Below are positions 15,028-24,590 of a DNA stretch of 64,000 nt, in pieces. The notes beneath the pieces were generated by a model. It did no database searches. It saw only the letters and a program-made list of their open reading frames with translations, and was not told the DNA's origin. The translations under genes were made by a program, and so were the position numbers. The DNA lies in IMG/VR virus record IMGVR_UViG_3300033146_002242, positions 1-64,000 of that record; one strand, given 5' to 3'. The first letter of the stretch is position 1; each line of letters starts with the position of its first letter. The DNA comes from a virus.

Positions 15028-17346
15028 TTAAATATTTCGTATATAACTACGTAATTTTTCTCTTAAATAAATATATTTTTTTCTTTCTATAATTTTTTTA
15101 ATACCTGCTTCTGGTTGAACATTTTTAAGAATATTAAATATATCATCTAAATTTTTATCAGTAACTTTTTTACCCCAAAATTTTGGTAATAAATAATCTA
15201 TAATAATACTTGGTATTTTAACTACATTTGCAGAACAAATAGCATTATATACCAAACGTGGATCCCCAATAATACTAACAATTTTAACTAATTTATCAAT
15301 TTTTCCAATTTCATATTTATCAGCATTTAAAATAAAAAACCCAACTACACCCAATCTATGATTATCATATGGTATATCAAAACCACTGACATGGGTTAAT
15401 CTACTTCCAATATATAAAGTTTTTTGATAAATATTTCTATTATCAAAATCTTTAATAATTTTATTCAAAAATAAATTTGTAATATTAACAAGTCCTATGT
15501 CATATTTACTTTGAGCATAATGGATATGATAATTTTTACCATCTTTTGTGTAATCGTGATTTACAGAGTGCCTTCTATATTTATAATATTGTACAATAAT
15601 ATTATAACACCAACTTGGTATTAAAAATTTAATTTTTGGATTTGAAAAATTTTTACTTAATAATGTATTTACTATTTCACCATAATAATAATAATATGAT
15701 AAATAAGAACCTGGAAATTTTAATAAAATACTTTCTAAAGTAGATAAAATTCTATTTGGTTTAATGCCCTTATATTCAGCTATTGACAATAAATTGTTAT
15801 ATGTTTTTAAAACAACATCAATGGCTGTATGATTTAATTTGGTTACATCTGTTGAAATATCTGTATTAAAAAAATCTTTTTTAAAGGCTACCAATGTATT
15901 TAAAAAGGCATGATTCATATAATACAAATATTTTGAGCTCACATCTTTTATCAAATCCAATGTTTTATCTACAAATTTATATAATATTTTGGAATATAAA
16001 TATGAATTTTTTTGATATAAAATATCAACCAAATTAATTACAATATTAGCTTTGTAATACACTTCACTAGAGGGATCTTTGGTATCTATTTTATCTAAAT
16101 AATCATTGATTAAATCAATATATGATTCTGATATAATATATTTATTTGAAGTAATTTTATAAAGTAAATTATTTAAATACATGTAAATAACATCATCATA
16201 AAAATATGATCTATATGATAAACCTCTTGATATAGTTCGTAAATACTCAAAAACAATAGCTTGTTTTAATTCTTCATTTTGTAAACTATTATAATATCCA
16301 GTTAATTTTTCTTGACAATAACCTGTAGTAGAAACATAATTTTCTCCAACACAATAATGCATGTAAAATCCAGTTGTTGTACCATCTATATTTTTTGTTT
16401 GAACATATAAACGATGATATTTAATAACTTTTCCCTCGTTATTTGTCCAAGATGCCAAAGTAGGACCGTGTAAATACACATCAAATTTATTTTTCCATTT
16501 AACCCAATAATATTTTTTAAGTTGCTCACCCGTTTCACTATAATATTTATTAGGTATAAAGTCAAATTTTCTATGAGCTAAAACATCATTAATAAAAGCT
16601 CCATATGCAGCAGATAAAACATCTGTATTCATAGAGCTAAAAAAATCTGTAATTCTATTTTGTAACTTGATTATTTTAGGATGGTCATGTGGTATGCAAT
16701 CATCTCGTGTTAATCTTAGATTATAATTAATATCTAATAAATATTTTTCAGATACAATTTCCTCATTTAATGTTCCTGTAAAATAATCAAATCCTCCATT
16801 TAAAAATTCTGGATTTTTTTTAAAATTAAAAATATCATCGGGGTCGGGGTCATTTGACCACGGTATATAATTTGGAAATAATTCTTTTTGATGTAATAAA
16901 AAATAATTTTCTAAAATATGAAAACTAGAATATTTTATTTTTATAGCATGTAAATAATCAAGTTGTGTTTTATCATTTTTTAAAAATCTAAAAAATTCTT
17001 TAAAATTAGACATATATGATGTTTTAAATTTTATAACAACAACAGCTTCATTTGTAATTGTATTTTCTTTTTCAGAATCAGATGTAGTTGGTAATAACGA
17101 TGCTTCTTGGGAATTATTATCATTATGTTTTATATTATTTGATTCTGTTGTATCATCATTAATAATCTCAGTTATAAATTCAACATTATATTCATATACA
17201 GTTTTATTAAATTTTTCAATATTTTTATAATTTTTACAAAATTCAAATGTAATAGCTTTTAATTTTCTTATTGCATAATCACTATGGAATCCATATGTTC
17301 TATCTAAATCATCTGGTTCCCATACAACTGAAACAACTCTACCCAT
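15028..17346 (-). CDS. Large probable baseplate/tail protein, 772 aa
   Basis: Tyr/Asn/Ile-rich protein with no motif I recognise. It starts four bases after the gp5-like hub gene and ends just before the amidase gene, placing it in a baseplate-type cluster. Assignment rests on neighbourhood only. Confidence 0.55.
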   Translation of the reverse strand: MGRVVSVVWEPDDLDRTYGFHSDYAIRKLKAITFEFCKNYKNIEKFNKTVYEYNVEFITEIINDDTTESNNIKHNDNNSQEASLLPTTSDSEKENTITNEAVVVIKFKTSYMSNFKEFFRFLKNDKTQLDYLHAIKIKYSSFHILENYFLLHQKELFPNYIPWSNDPDPDDIFNFKKNPEFLNGGFDYFTGTLNEEIVSEKYLLDINYNLRLTRDDCIPHDHPKIIKLQNRITDFFSSMNTDVLSAAYGAFINDVLAHRKFDFIPNKYYSETGEQLKKYYWVKWKNKFDVYLHGPTLASWTNNEGKVIKYHRLYVQTKNIDGTTTGFYMHYCVGENYVSTTGYCQEKLTGYYNSLQNEELKQAIVFEYLRTISRGLSYRSYFYDDVIYMYLNNLLYKITSNKYIISESYIDLINDYLDKIDTKDPSSEVYYKANIVINLVDILYQKNSYLYSKILYKFVDKTLDLIKDVSSKYLYYMNHAFLNTLVAFKKDFFNTDISTDVTKLNHTAIDVVLKTYNNLLSIAEYKGIKPNRILSTLESILLKFPGSYLSYYYYYGEIVNTLLSKNFSNPKIKFLIPSWCYNIIVQYYKYRRHSVNHDYTKDGKNYHIHYAQSKYDIGLVNITNLFLNKIIKDFDNRNIYQKTLYIGSRLTHVSGFDIPYDNHRLGVVGFFILNADKYEIGKIDKLVKIVSIIGDPRLVYNAICSANVVKIPSIIIDYLLPKFWGKKVTDKNLDDIFNILKNVQPEAGIKKIIERKKYIYLREKLRSYIRNI

Positions 17347-17350
17347 TTAT

Positions 17351-18616
17351 TTACACCGTGAATGTTCTTTCAAATACATCGTTAACGGTTATACCATCAG
17401 GTAATAAACCTTCATCTGGTGTTGAATTATTTGGTTTATCTGTGGCTTCATCTGGTGGTTCTTTTTCACTTGGTGGTTTAGATTGTATATTATCTTTAGG
17501 TGTTAATTCTGGATGTTTTGGATTAATACAATCTTTATTAGTGGTTCTATCACCATACATCACAGGTGAGGCAGCTTCACCTGCATCTCCTGCAATTGCA
17601 GCATCCACCGCTGGAGCTTTTCTTGGAACTACAAGTCCTACGTTAACATCACCACCTAATAAATTTAAACTAGTATACTGATGAATTGTTTCATAACCTG
17701 TTAATAATAAATCAGTCTCCGCTAAAATATGAATATTTTCACCATATACAAAAGTATTTTTAATTGAATTTAAATTTAATGTTTCATTATTTGAAATAAA
17801 AGTATTTGTTGAAGCAATATTTAAAGTATTTTTTGTAGTTAAATAAGTATCATTCAAAGATTTTATATTTATATCTTGTGCTTCAACAAATAAAGTACCA
17901 TCTGTTTTTATAGAAATATTATCATGAAAATAACAAAATAATTGTCTGGCAGAAATATCAATATTTATATAATCACCTTGCCATGTACGTATTAATAATT
18001 TTTCATTTCCTTCTGTTTCTTCTAATAAAATTGTTGTTTGATTTCCATCTATTTGATAAACAGAATTAATATCTCCTTCTGGCATTGCATTATTTTTAAC
18101 ATATTGTCTTTTTTTACCAGTTATTTCAATTCTTTCATCACAATCATCTGATATAATAATAGTTCTACCTTGTGATGATTTAAAAACAGTCCATTTATTT
18201 TGATATTCACGACCCGCTTGGTTTTCTGGTAATACCCTACTTGTTTCTAATTCAATAGATCCAAAATACCAAGGTCGATTTATATTACCGCCTTCAAAAA
18301 ATATCCATACATATGAGCCCAATTTTGGAATATAACATGTACCCTGCCCCCATTGATCATTATTTTCTTCACCACTTCTACCTCCAACTGGATTGTTGGC
18401 TGGATGGGCCCATAATCCTTCATCTAAATTTACATTTTCAGCACCTGGTTCATCACCAAGTACAGACAACTCTTTAATTTTAGGATGTATATGAGGCGTG
18501 ATTTCTGGCATTATATCAGGGACCCAAATTTTAATTCGACCAAATTTTTTTGGGTCTTTATTTTCTAATACTTTGGCTCGATAAAAGCCATAATGATGAA
18601 GAATATCTACAGCCAT
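17351..18616 (-). CDS. gp5/VgrG-like baseplate hub spike protein
   Basis: 421 aa. Residues 8-35 (YRAKVLENKDPKKFGRIKIW) and 105-135 (CYIPKLGSYVWIFFEGGNIN..PWYFG) match the OB-fold of T4 gp5 and related spike proteins. Residues about 230-330 are repetitive Asn/Thr/Ile/Leu-rich strands consistent with a triple-stranded beta-helix needle. The C-terminus is Pro/Glu-rich. T4 gp5 carries a lysozyme domain between these parts; here it is absent, and a separate amidase gene lies downstream. Confidence 0.78.
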   Translation of the reverse strand: MAVDILHHYGFYRAKVLENKDPKKFGRIKIWVPDIMPEITPHIHPKIKELSVLGDEPGAENVNLDEGLWAHPANNPVGGRSGEENNDQWGQGTCYIPKLGSYVWIFFEGGNINRPWYFGSIELETSRVLPENQAGREYQNKWTVFKSSQGRTIIISDDCDERIEITGKKRQYVKNNAMPEGDINSVYQIDGNQTTILLEETEGNEKLLIRTWQGDYINIDISARQLFCYFHDNISIKTDGTLFVEAQDINIKSLNDTYLTTKNTLNIASTNTFISNNETLNLNSIKNTFVYGENIHILAETDLLLTGYETIHQYTSLNLLGGDVNVGLVVPRKAPAVDAAIAGDAGEAASPVMYGDRTTNKDCINPKHPELTPKDNIQSKPPSEKEPPDEATDKPNNSTPDEGLLPDGITVNDVFERTFTV

Positions 18617-18619
18617 GAT

Positions 18620-19519
18620 TTAATATATAATTCTAATTATTTTTAAAATATTATTAAATACTTGTTTATTATATTTCGAAATAAAAGCTGGCGCAATTCC
18701 ATTACCAGATATAGCTGATACAGAAATCATAGCAATAAATCGTCCAAAATCTTCAAATGCAGCTAAAAAAGAAACTCCGAATGAGGTATAAAATCTACCT
18801 AATAATTTATAAACATTAAAACCTGGGAATATATCATAATCAGATAATGTTTGAACAAAACCATTTACACTTTTAAAATCATATTTTTTCAAATCATCAA
18901 TATTATCAACAATGTATGTACTATAAGATTGTGCTTTTGAATATAATTCGTGGTTTTTCAATCCAAAATAAGATGCTAATACATAACAAGAAATGAAAAA
19001 TTTTAATTTAGGAATTTTACTTGTATATATTCCAATCATACCATATTGTTTTCCAAACATTGACATGAACAAAGCTGTGTAATAATTGATTATATTAGCA
19101 GATATATCAACAGGGAATTTAATTTTTTTCGAATGAATTTTATATAAAATATAATTATAAACAAAAATTGAATACAATGCTTTGGCAGATGGTTTAGTAA
19201 TAGAAATATCATTTATTTGATAAAAACCAATGTTGATTAATTGTTTTTTATTATGTAAATTATAGCATCCTGGTAGATGATATTCTGGGATTGTATCAGG
19301 AAAAACAACTACATCAAATATATTTTTCGTTAATTTTTCATTTGATATAATTCTAGTTATTGTTTTAAGACCATCATGCTTAAATCCACTGTCTAATAAA
19401 CCAAAAATATTTGAAATTTTCCTATACCAATCAGGTACTTCTATTGTTTTAACTCTTGAAAAATTTACAATATTTTCTGCATTTCGAACTAATTCAAAAT
19501 CTTTTTTTATTATCTGCAT
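18620..19519 (-). CDS. Probable virion protein, 299 aa
   Basis: Unrecognised protein; the segment FYTSFGVSFLAAFEDFGRFIAMISVSAISG is rather hydrophobic and could be a membrane-active or buried structural helix. It sits three bases upstream of the hub gene and its start overlaps the preceding stop. Baseplate role inferred from context. Confidence 0.5.
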   Translation of the reverse strand: MQIIKKDFELVRNAENIVNFSRVKTIEVPDWYRKISNIFGLLDSGFKHDGLKTITRIISNEKLTKNIFDVVVFPDTIPEYHLPGCYNLHNKKQLINIGFYQINDISITKPSAKALYSIFVYNYILYKIHSKKIKFPVDISANIINYYTALFMSMFGKQYGMIGIYTSKIPKLKFFISCYVLASYFGLKNHELYSKAQSYSTYIVDNIDDLKKYDFKSVNGFVQTLSDYDIFPGFNVYKLLGRFYTSFGVSFLAAFEDFGRFIAMISVSAISGNGIAPAFISKYNKQVFNNILKIIRIIY

Positions 19520-19971
19520 TACATTACTCTCATTTGAGATTCACGTTCTTGTCTAGCTTTGTCTTTAAAAATATTTTTATGTTCGTATAAATCACGTAAT
19601 TGTCTGTCTAATATATCAATTTTTCGTTGTACTTTATCTCGACATTCATCGGGTTTTCTAGATTTGGAGCATAAACTTTGTTTTGATTTCAATGTATTTT
19701 TTTGCATTTCTAATCCACGTATCTTATAATCAATTGTACATAGATTTTTTGATGCTCCAACTAAATGATTGCATGCTCGACCAGCTTTTGTCATATAATC
19801 ATTCAAAAATCCTGAACCATATCTTAATATCATAGTAGCTGCCATTAAACCACTCATCCACGGAGAAATAGCCGCTAATACAGCTGAGGCACCCTCATTT
19901 AAAGATTTATTTTTATTATTGTCCTGTAAAAATTCAAGATACAATTTTAAATTTTTTCTAGATTTTACCAT
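19519..19971 (-). CDS. Hypothetical protein with hydrophobic helix and coiled coil, 150 aa
   Basis: Residues about 28-50 (AVLAAISPWMSGLMAATMIL) are hydrophobic. Residues about 85-145 are charged with heptad-like spacing and contain paired Cys (SLCSKSRKPDECRDK). It overlaps both neighbours by a few bases. Role unknown, presumably virion assembly. Confidence 0.5.
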   Translation of the reverse strand: MVKSRKNLKLYLEFLQDNNKNKSLNEGASAVLAAISPWMSGLMAATMILRYGSGFLNDYMTKAGRACNHLVGASKNLCTIDYKIRGLEMQKNTLKSKQSLCSKSRKPDECRDKVQRKIDILDRQLRDLYEHKNIFKDKARQERESQMRVM

Positions 19972-20357
19972 TGTACAGCCTCAATATTTTTATTTTTATC
20001 ATATGCGGATAAATTATCCTGACTAATACTTATTAATGCGGTTAAATTGGGTATAACTACTGTTTCTAAATTGAAATCTTCTGTGCAATACACACCATTT
20101 ACATACATAATTATATCACCTAAAAATGGTGTCCCGTATTCATCATATGATAAATATGAAGGTTTCATTACATATTTTTTTTCAAATAATTTTTCTATAG
20201 AATTTTTTAATATATAAAAAAGATTTTTTTCTAGTGCTTCCAAAGATGGACTAGGAAATGTATAAATTCCAGATTTAGTTTTATATTTTTTACTTTTTCT
20301 AGAAATATCTAATGGTGATTGTAACTGTTTAAATGCTTCCTCAGTAATTGTAATCAT
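19965..20357 (-). CDS. Hypothetical virion-cluster protein, 130 aa
   Basis: Mixed alpha/beta protein with YGTPFLGDIIMYVNG and no recognised family. Size and position in the hub cluster resemble small baseplate wedge components. This is inference from neighbourhood only. Confidence 0.5.
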   Translation of the reverse strand: MITITEEAFKQLQSPLDISRKSKKYKTKSGIYTFPSPSLEALEKNLFYILKNSIEKLFEKKYVMKPSYLSYDEYGTPFLGDIIMYVNGVYCTEDFNLETVVIPNLTALISISQDNLSAYDKNKNIEAVQW

Positions 20358-20361
20358 TTAT

Positions 20362-21009
20362 TTACACCTGATTTGCAGTAGGGTAATTATTTCTAATCCA
20401 TTGACAATTACTTTGATTTATTTGTAATAAATTATTTAAATTATCTAAATCTTCAGAATCTAAAAATCGAGAATAATTATTAATAAATTCCATATAATTA
20501 CCATTTATAGATTCAATTGGAACTTCTAAAAACCCATTATGATATTTTTCATGCATTGATTTACACATCATAGCATATCCAATTTGATTTTTAAAATGAA
20601 TTTCCATAACTCTAGTAGCAATATCATATGTACAAAAAAATTCGCCGTTTTCCATAGCCTCATTCAAAATTGCTTTAACTATTAAATACAATGATGGTAC
20701 ATGATGATGTACTTCTAAAGTAAGCTCTGATAAATTTTCATCAGTTATAACACATGTTGTTAAACCTAATACATCTATTAAATATGATTTCCATAATTTA
20801 TATTCATATGAAGATCGAACCATTCTTTCAACAGATTTAATAAATTTATTATAGGTACTATCATTTTCAAATTTTTTAATTCGCATTGATAACTCAAAAG
20901 GCGAATTAGTTGAGTACAATTTTAATATATTTTCATCTGCCTTGATTTCATCTTTTATATTATTTTCAGCATCTTTTACCATTTCAGATAAATTTAAATC
21001 ATCAGACAT
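20362..21009 (-). CDS. HNH-like conserved phage protein, 215 aa
   Basis: Start at 21009 (MSDDLNLS) is preferred, with GGTGA upstream. The frame extends four codons further but would overlap the previous gene. A candidate zinc/HNH-like core is TTCVITDENLSELTLEVHHHVPSL followed by MEIHFKNQIGYAMMCKSMHEKYHNG; the histidine-rich strand plus ...HEKYHNG resembles HNH-fold proteins. Whether it is an active nuclease or a structural relative is unclear. Confidence 0.5.
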   Translation of the reverse strand: MSDDLNLSEMVKDAENNIKDEIKADENILKLYSTNSPFELSMRIKKFENDSTYNKFIKSVERMVRSSYEYKLWKSYLIDVLGLTTCVITDENLSELTLEVHHHVPSLYLIVKAILNEAMENGEFFCTYDIATRVMEIHFKNQIGYAMMCKSMHEKYHNGFLEVPIESINGNYMEFINNYSRFLDSEDLDNLNNLLQINQSNCQWIRNNYPTANQV

Positions 21010-21021
21010 AATTTTCACCAT

Positions 21022-22710
21022 TTATTTTAAAACTAATAAAGGAACTAAATTTAAAAAGACATATAAATTACGTTTTATAATTTCTTGTCTTTCTTCATCT
21101 GAATCAAAATCATGATATTTTAGAATAGAAGTTGTTTTATTGAAAACATCTACAATAGTCCTAAATAAAATAACTTTGTTATCTATTTTATCATTTTTAT
21201 TCTTATTTAAATCATAAATAAATTGTTTTAAAAGGTCACGTAATCTAGGTAATTGATTTGGACCTCGCATATTTGCACTTCGATATGCAATAATATAAGA
21301 TAATATTTCTAAATCATTATCAGATAATTCAAATGGTACAGAATTTTTAATTACTTTTTTTGCAAAAGTATAAAGCTTTTTAAAATTTTTAGAATTTTTA
21401 TTAATAAAAGAATTTAATTCAGCTGGTGTTTTAGTTGGAAAAGATGATAATTTATGCTGTATATCAGATAAATCAGATGATTTACTTATAAATCTAATTT
21501 TTTTATACATTTCTATTGCTAAATCTGGATTGGTTAAATATTTTTCAGAATTTTCTTGTAGATATACCGATTCAATTAAATGTTTTCTAATATCAATCAT
21601 AGAATATGCGGCTTGCATTTCACCAAATAATTTTGTTATTCTTGATTTTTTAGTTCTGAATACAGATGATACTGCATTTTGAACTTCGTCAATATCTTGA
21701 TATGCTTGCCCCATACCTTTATTCATAGTTGAATGAATTAAAACTCTGTATGGCAAAACAGCGCACATACCTCTTTGAGATTGCATACAAAAAGAAACTT
21801 GTTGATTCACATCATCCATAAAAATCAAAGAACACCACTTTAGTACACTAAATAAATGTTTAAAAGATACTTCATTAACATCTACTGGTATATTATTTTT
21901 ATTTAATACAATAAATAAATTATGTTTCAAACTTGATGTAGCAAAAATAACTTTATTTTTAATTTTTATTCCCTGTGGTGCTTTTCTATCAAAGATTTCC
22001 CACCCTAACATATCAGCCATTTTTTCAACTGGGCTTAATAATCTTCTATACCATCCTTTTATACCTCGTTTAAATCCTTCAAAAATTAATTTCAAACCTT
22101 TTTTATAAGATAAATCTTTCATTAATTCATTTACAAGAGTGGTTTCATCTTTAAAATATATGGGTATCACTTTAATACCTAACATGAAAGTGCTATCATT
22201 ATAAGTGACTTGAAGCCATGTTGGTTCTATTGAAACGACTGCCCTGTTAATATCACCGGGTCTGGTCTGTGTTTTTATTTCTGGTTTATCTGTTACACTT
22301 CCACTTCCTTTTCCACCACCAATAATAGGTTTAGAACCACTTTTAGGTGTGGTGTTTATCTTACCACCACCTCTGTTACCTGTACCTGCATTACCTGTAC
22401 TTTGTGGTGGATTTTTTGTACCGGTATTCATATTTTGTTCTGTTAATAAAGATGTATATATTTTAAAATCAGAAATTTCAACAATTTCTTTTCCATCTTC
22501 TGTTAAAGGTACATCTGATTCTGCAACAATTTTATATTTTTTTCCACCAGAACCTGCTTTAACAAATTGTTTATTTGAATTTTTTGATAATTCGGATAAA
22601 ACATCATCCAGACTATAAGTTAAAATATATAATTCTAAATATTTTAAAATAATCGGGACATAATTTTTATCTAAAGTTGCTGAACAATATGCACCATATG
22701 TTATAATCAT
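21022..22710 (-). CDS. Probable virion structural protein with Gly-rich linker, 562 aa
   Basis: N-terminal domain of about 95 residues, then a Gly/Thr/Ser/Pro-rich linker (about 96-145), then a larger domain containing SIEPTWLQVTYND and a helical C-terminus. This two-domain, flexible-linker layout is common in tail or baseplate proteins. Family not recognised. Confidence 0.5.
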   Translation of the reverse strand: MIITYGAYCSATLDKNYVPIILKYLELYILTYSLDDVLSELSKNSNKQFVKAGSGGKKYKIVAESDVPLTEDGKEIVEISDFKIYTSLLTEQNMNTGTKNPPQSTGNAGTGNRGGGKINTTPKSGSKPIIGGGKGSGSVTDKPEIKTQTRPGDINRAVVSIEPTWLQVTYNDSTFMLGIKVIPIYFKDETTLVNELMKDLSYKKGLKLIFEGFKRGIKGWYRRLLSPVEKMADMLGWEIFDRKAPQGIKIKNKVIFATSSLKHNLFIVLNKNNIPVDVNEVSFKHLFSVLKWCSLIFMDDVNQQVSFCMQSQRGMCAVLPYRVLIHSTMNKGMGQAYQDIDEVQNAVSSVFRTKKSRITKLFGEMQAAYSMIDIRKHLIESVYLQENSEKYLTNPDLAIEMYKKIRFISKSSDLSDIQHKLSSFPTKTPAELNSFINKNSKNFKKLYTFAKKVIKNSVPFELSDNDLEILSYIIAYRSANMRGPNQLPRLRDLLKQFIYDLNKNKNDKIDNKVILFRTIVDVFNKTTSILKYHDFDSDEERQEIIKRNLYVFLNLVPLLVLK

Positions 22711-22726
22711 TTTAACAAATCTCCAT

Positions 22727-23632
22727 TTATAATAAAAATTTATGTTTTGTTTTTACAGGTTCTATAACCTGATGTAATTTTTTTATATTTTTTGGTTTAT
22801 CATGTTTTGATATTTTTTTATCTTTACCATTATTTTTAACATCATTATTTATATTAATTTGACAATTCTTTTTATAAACACATACCCGGCATAACTCACT
22901 GTTATCTTCATCAGGTTTTGTTTTTTGTTTTATTTTATTAAATAATAAATCTATTTTATTTATAAGAGATACATCAGATGTATCAAAATCTACGTCAGAT
23001 AAAGTAATATTATCAAATGATTTATTAAATTTAATAATTTTTATAATTGATATTTTTTCATTTATTGACGTATTTAAATTATATAACAATGCTTTTAATT
23101 TAAATACATCTTCTGAAATAAAATCATTAATTATAAAATCTATCATTATATTATCTTGAATACCATATATTATATCCTTAACTTTGTTTTTATAATTTAT
23201 AAATGTATTATATTTTTTAAAATTAGCTAATTCTAAAATAATATTTCTATAAGTTGTATTTATTATATAATTTTTATAAAAATTCAAATATTCATCTGAT
23301 ATAGTAAAATCATAATTTAAAAATTCAAAAAATACTTTTCTATGACATCCACATATATCTGAACATGTATAAAAATTTTTAGCTATTAATAATTCATTAT
23401 TAATATCTGTTTTTAATGAATTATTAATAGCTAAAATAAATTTTTCATTATTTTGTAAATTAAAATTACTGAAAAATTGTTTAATTCTTTTTGGTTCAAT
23501 ATTATCAACTACTGGTTCATTTCTAATACCATTTTTTGTTTTAATACTATCAATTTTATTAGAAGCTTTTTTATTAATATATTCAATAATTTGTTGATAT
23601 TCAGATTTAACATTCACATGATTGTTTTTCAT
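22727..23632 (-). CDS. Possible Cas4/RecB-like Fe-S nuclease-family protein, 301 aa
   Basis: The Cys arrangement is one cluster CSDICGCHRKVFFEF (residues about 100-114) and a distal CRVCVYKKNC (about 249-258), separated by about 150 residues. That is the 1+3 Cys layout of Cas4, Dna2 and AddB iron-sulphur nucleases, and RK.FFEF resembles the usual helix after the first Cys. I cannot locate the PD-(D/E)xK catalytic residues with confidence, so activity is uncertain. Start at 23632 (MKNNHVN) overlaps the upstream gene's end, as is common here. Confidence 0.4.
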   Translation of the reverse strand: MKNNHVNVKSEYQQIIEYINKKASNKIDSIKTKNGIRNEPVVDNIEPKRIKQFFSNFNLQNNEKFILAINNSLKTDINNELLIAKNFYTCSDICGCHRKVFFEFLNYDFTISDEYLNFYKNYIINTTYRNIILELANFKKYNTFINYKNKVKDIIYGIQDNIMIDFIINDFISEDVFKLKALLYNLNTSINEKISIIKIIKFNKSFDNITLSDVDFDTSDVSLINKIDLLFNKIKQKTKPDEDNSELCRVCVYKKNCQININNDVKNNGKDKKISKHDKPKNIKKLHQVIEPVKTKHKFLL

Positions 23633-24209
23633 TATCAGTTTTTTCTGATTCAGTTGTAACATTCTTATTTTCTAAAATTTCTAAAGCAGTTTCAATTAAA
23701 GAATTTCTTAGAGCTTTATACGTATCTTCTAATAAACGCCCTTCAAATGTATTCATTTCATCAATTTTTTCTGATTCATTTAAGGCTCGTGCAATTAACA
23801 TATTATCCAAACCTAGTTGAAAAGCCTTTTCCTGAATAGTAAAATTAACTATGGTATCAATATTTTCACTTTCATTTAATTTAACGGCTTCAAAAACAGT
23901 GTTTACAACATTTGTTTTTCCTTCTTGGCATGTTAATAATTTTCTAACATTACCCCGAGCTGTAATAGCTGTTTTAATTGCCATTTTTTCAATATCAGAT
24001 TCAGTTAAAATTTCAGCAATTTCAGGTGGATTATGTTCCATGAAATTATACATTTCAATTAAAGCTGAACATAATGCACCTTTTAATTCTAAATATTGTT
24101 GGGCTACTTCAGTTGAAACATCTATTTCATGTATAGTTTTTCCAAAAAATAAATAATCCAACGAAAGAAAATTTTCAAGAATTCTGATTTTACTTTCTTT
24201 TTTTAACAT
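23607..24209 (-). CDS. Hypothetical acidic helical protein, 200 aa
   Basis: Largely helical and acidic, ending in Lys/Glu-rich low complexity with CEC at the terminus. No family recognised. It lies two bases after the KH-domain gene and overlaps the next gene. Confidence 0.5.
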   Translation of the reverse strand: MLKKESKIRILENFLSLDYLFFGKTIHEIDVSTEVAQQYLELKGALCSALIEMYNFMEHNPPEIAEILTESDIEKMAIKTAITARGNVRKLLTCQEGKTNVVNTVFEAVKLNESENIDTIVNFTIQEKAFQLGLDNMLIARALNESEKIDEMNTFEGRLLEDTYKALRNSLIETALEILENKNVTTESEKTDNEKQSCEC

Positions 24210-24211
24210 GA

Positions 24212-24499
24212 TTATAATCCTTTATTTTCTTCAATAATTTCAATATTGGTCATACGTTTATCTTGTGGAAAATGTTTTTGTTTAATAATTGAAGCAAGAT
24301 AATTAATAGATCTAACTGTTTTACCATGTTTACCTACAATTTTTCCAAAATCCAATGGATTTACTTTTAAATAAATTGTAATAGTTTTAGGAGTAGTTAG
24401 AATATCATGAATAAATGCATCATCAGGTTCATCCACAAGAGCTTTAATTATTGAATTGATTACGGGTGTTAAAATCTCATTTATTGTATTATTAGTCAT
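24212..24499 (-). CDS. KH-domain RNA-binding protein (KhpA-like)
   Basis: 95 aa. VNPLDFGKIVGKHGKTVRSI is a type II KH signature with the GKHGKT nucleic-acid-gripping loop, and the overall size matches bacterial KhpA, which binds structured RNA. Start at 24499 (MTNNTINE) is chosen because GAGG lies 8-9 bases upstream; the longer frame has none. A GGAACATAAAAATG promoter-like motif lies at 24552-24566. Given the many structured RNAs in this phage, an RNA chaperone of its own is notable. Confidence 0.75.
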   Translation of the reverse strand: MTNNTINEILTPVINSIIKALVDEPDDAFIHDILTTPKTITIYLKVNPLDFGKIVGKHGKTVRSINYLASIIKQKHFPQDKRMTNIEIIEENKGL

Positions 24500-24590
24500 T
24501 TTATTATCCTCGGAATATATAAATTTGTTTAAAAACAAAGAATAAAATTATTCATTTTTATGTTCCGAGAATTAAATGAAAAAAAGATCT

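Noticed and set aside
22727-23632. Naming the Cys-cluster protein Cas4
   Set aside because: The 1+3 Cys layout fits Fe-S nucleases, but catalytic PD-(D/E)xK residues are not evident, so only a tentative family label is given.
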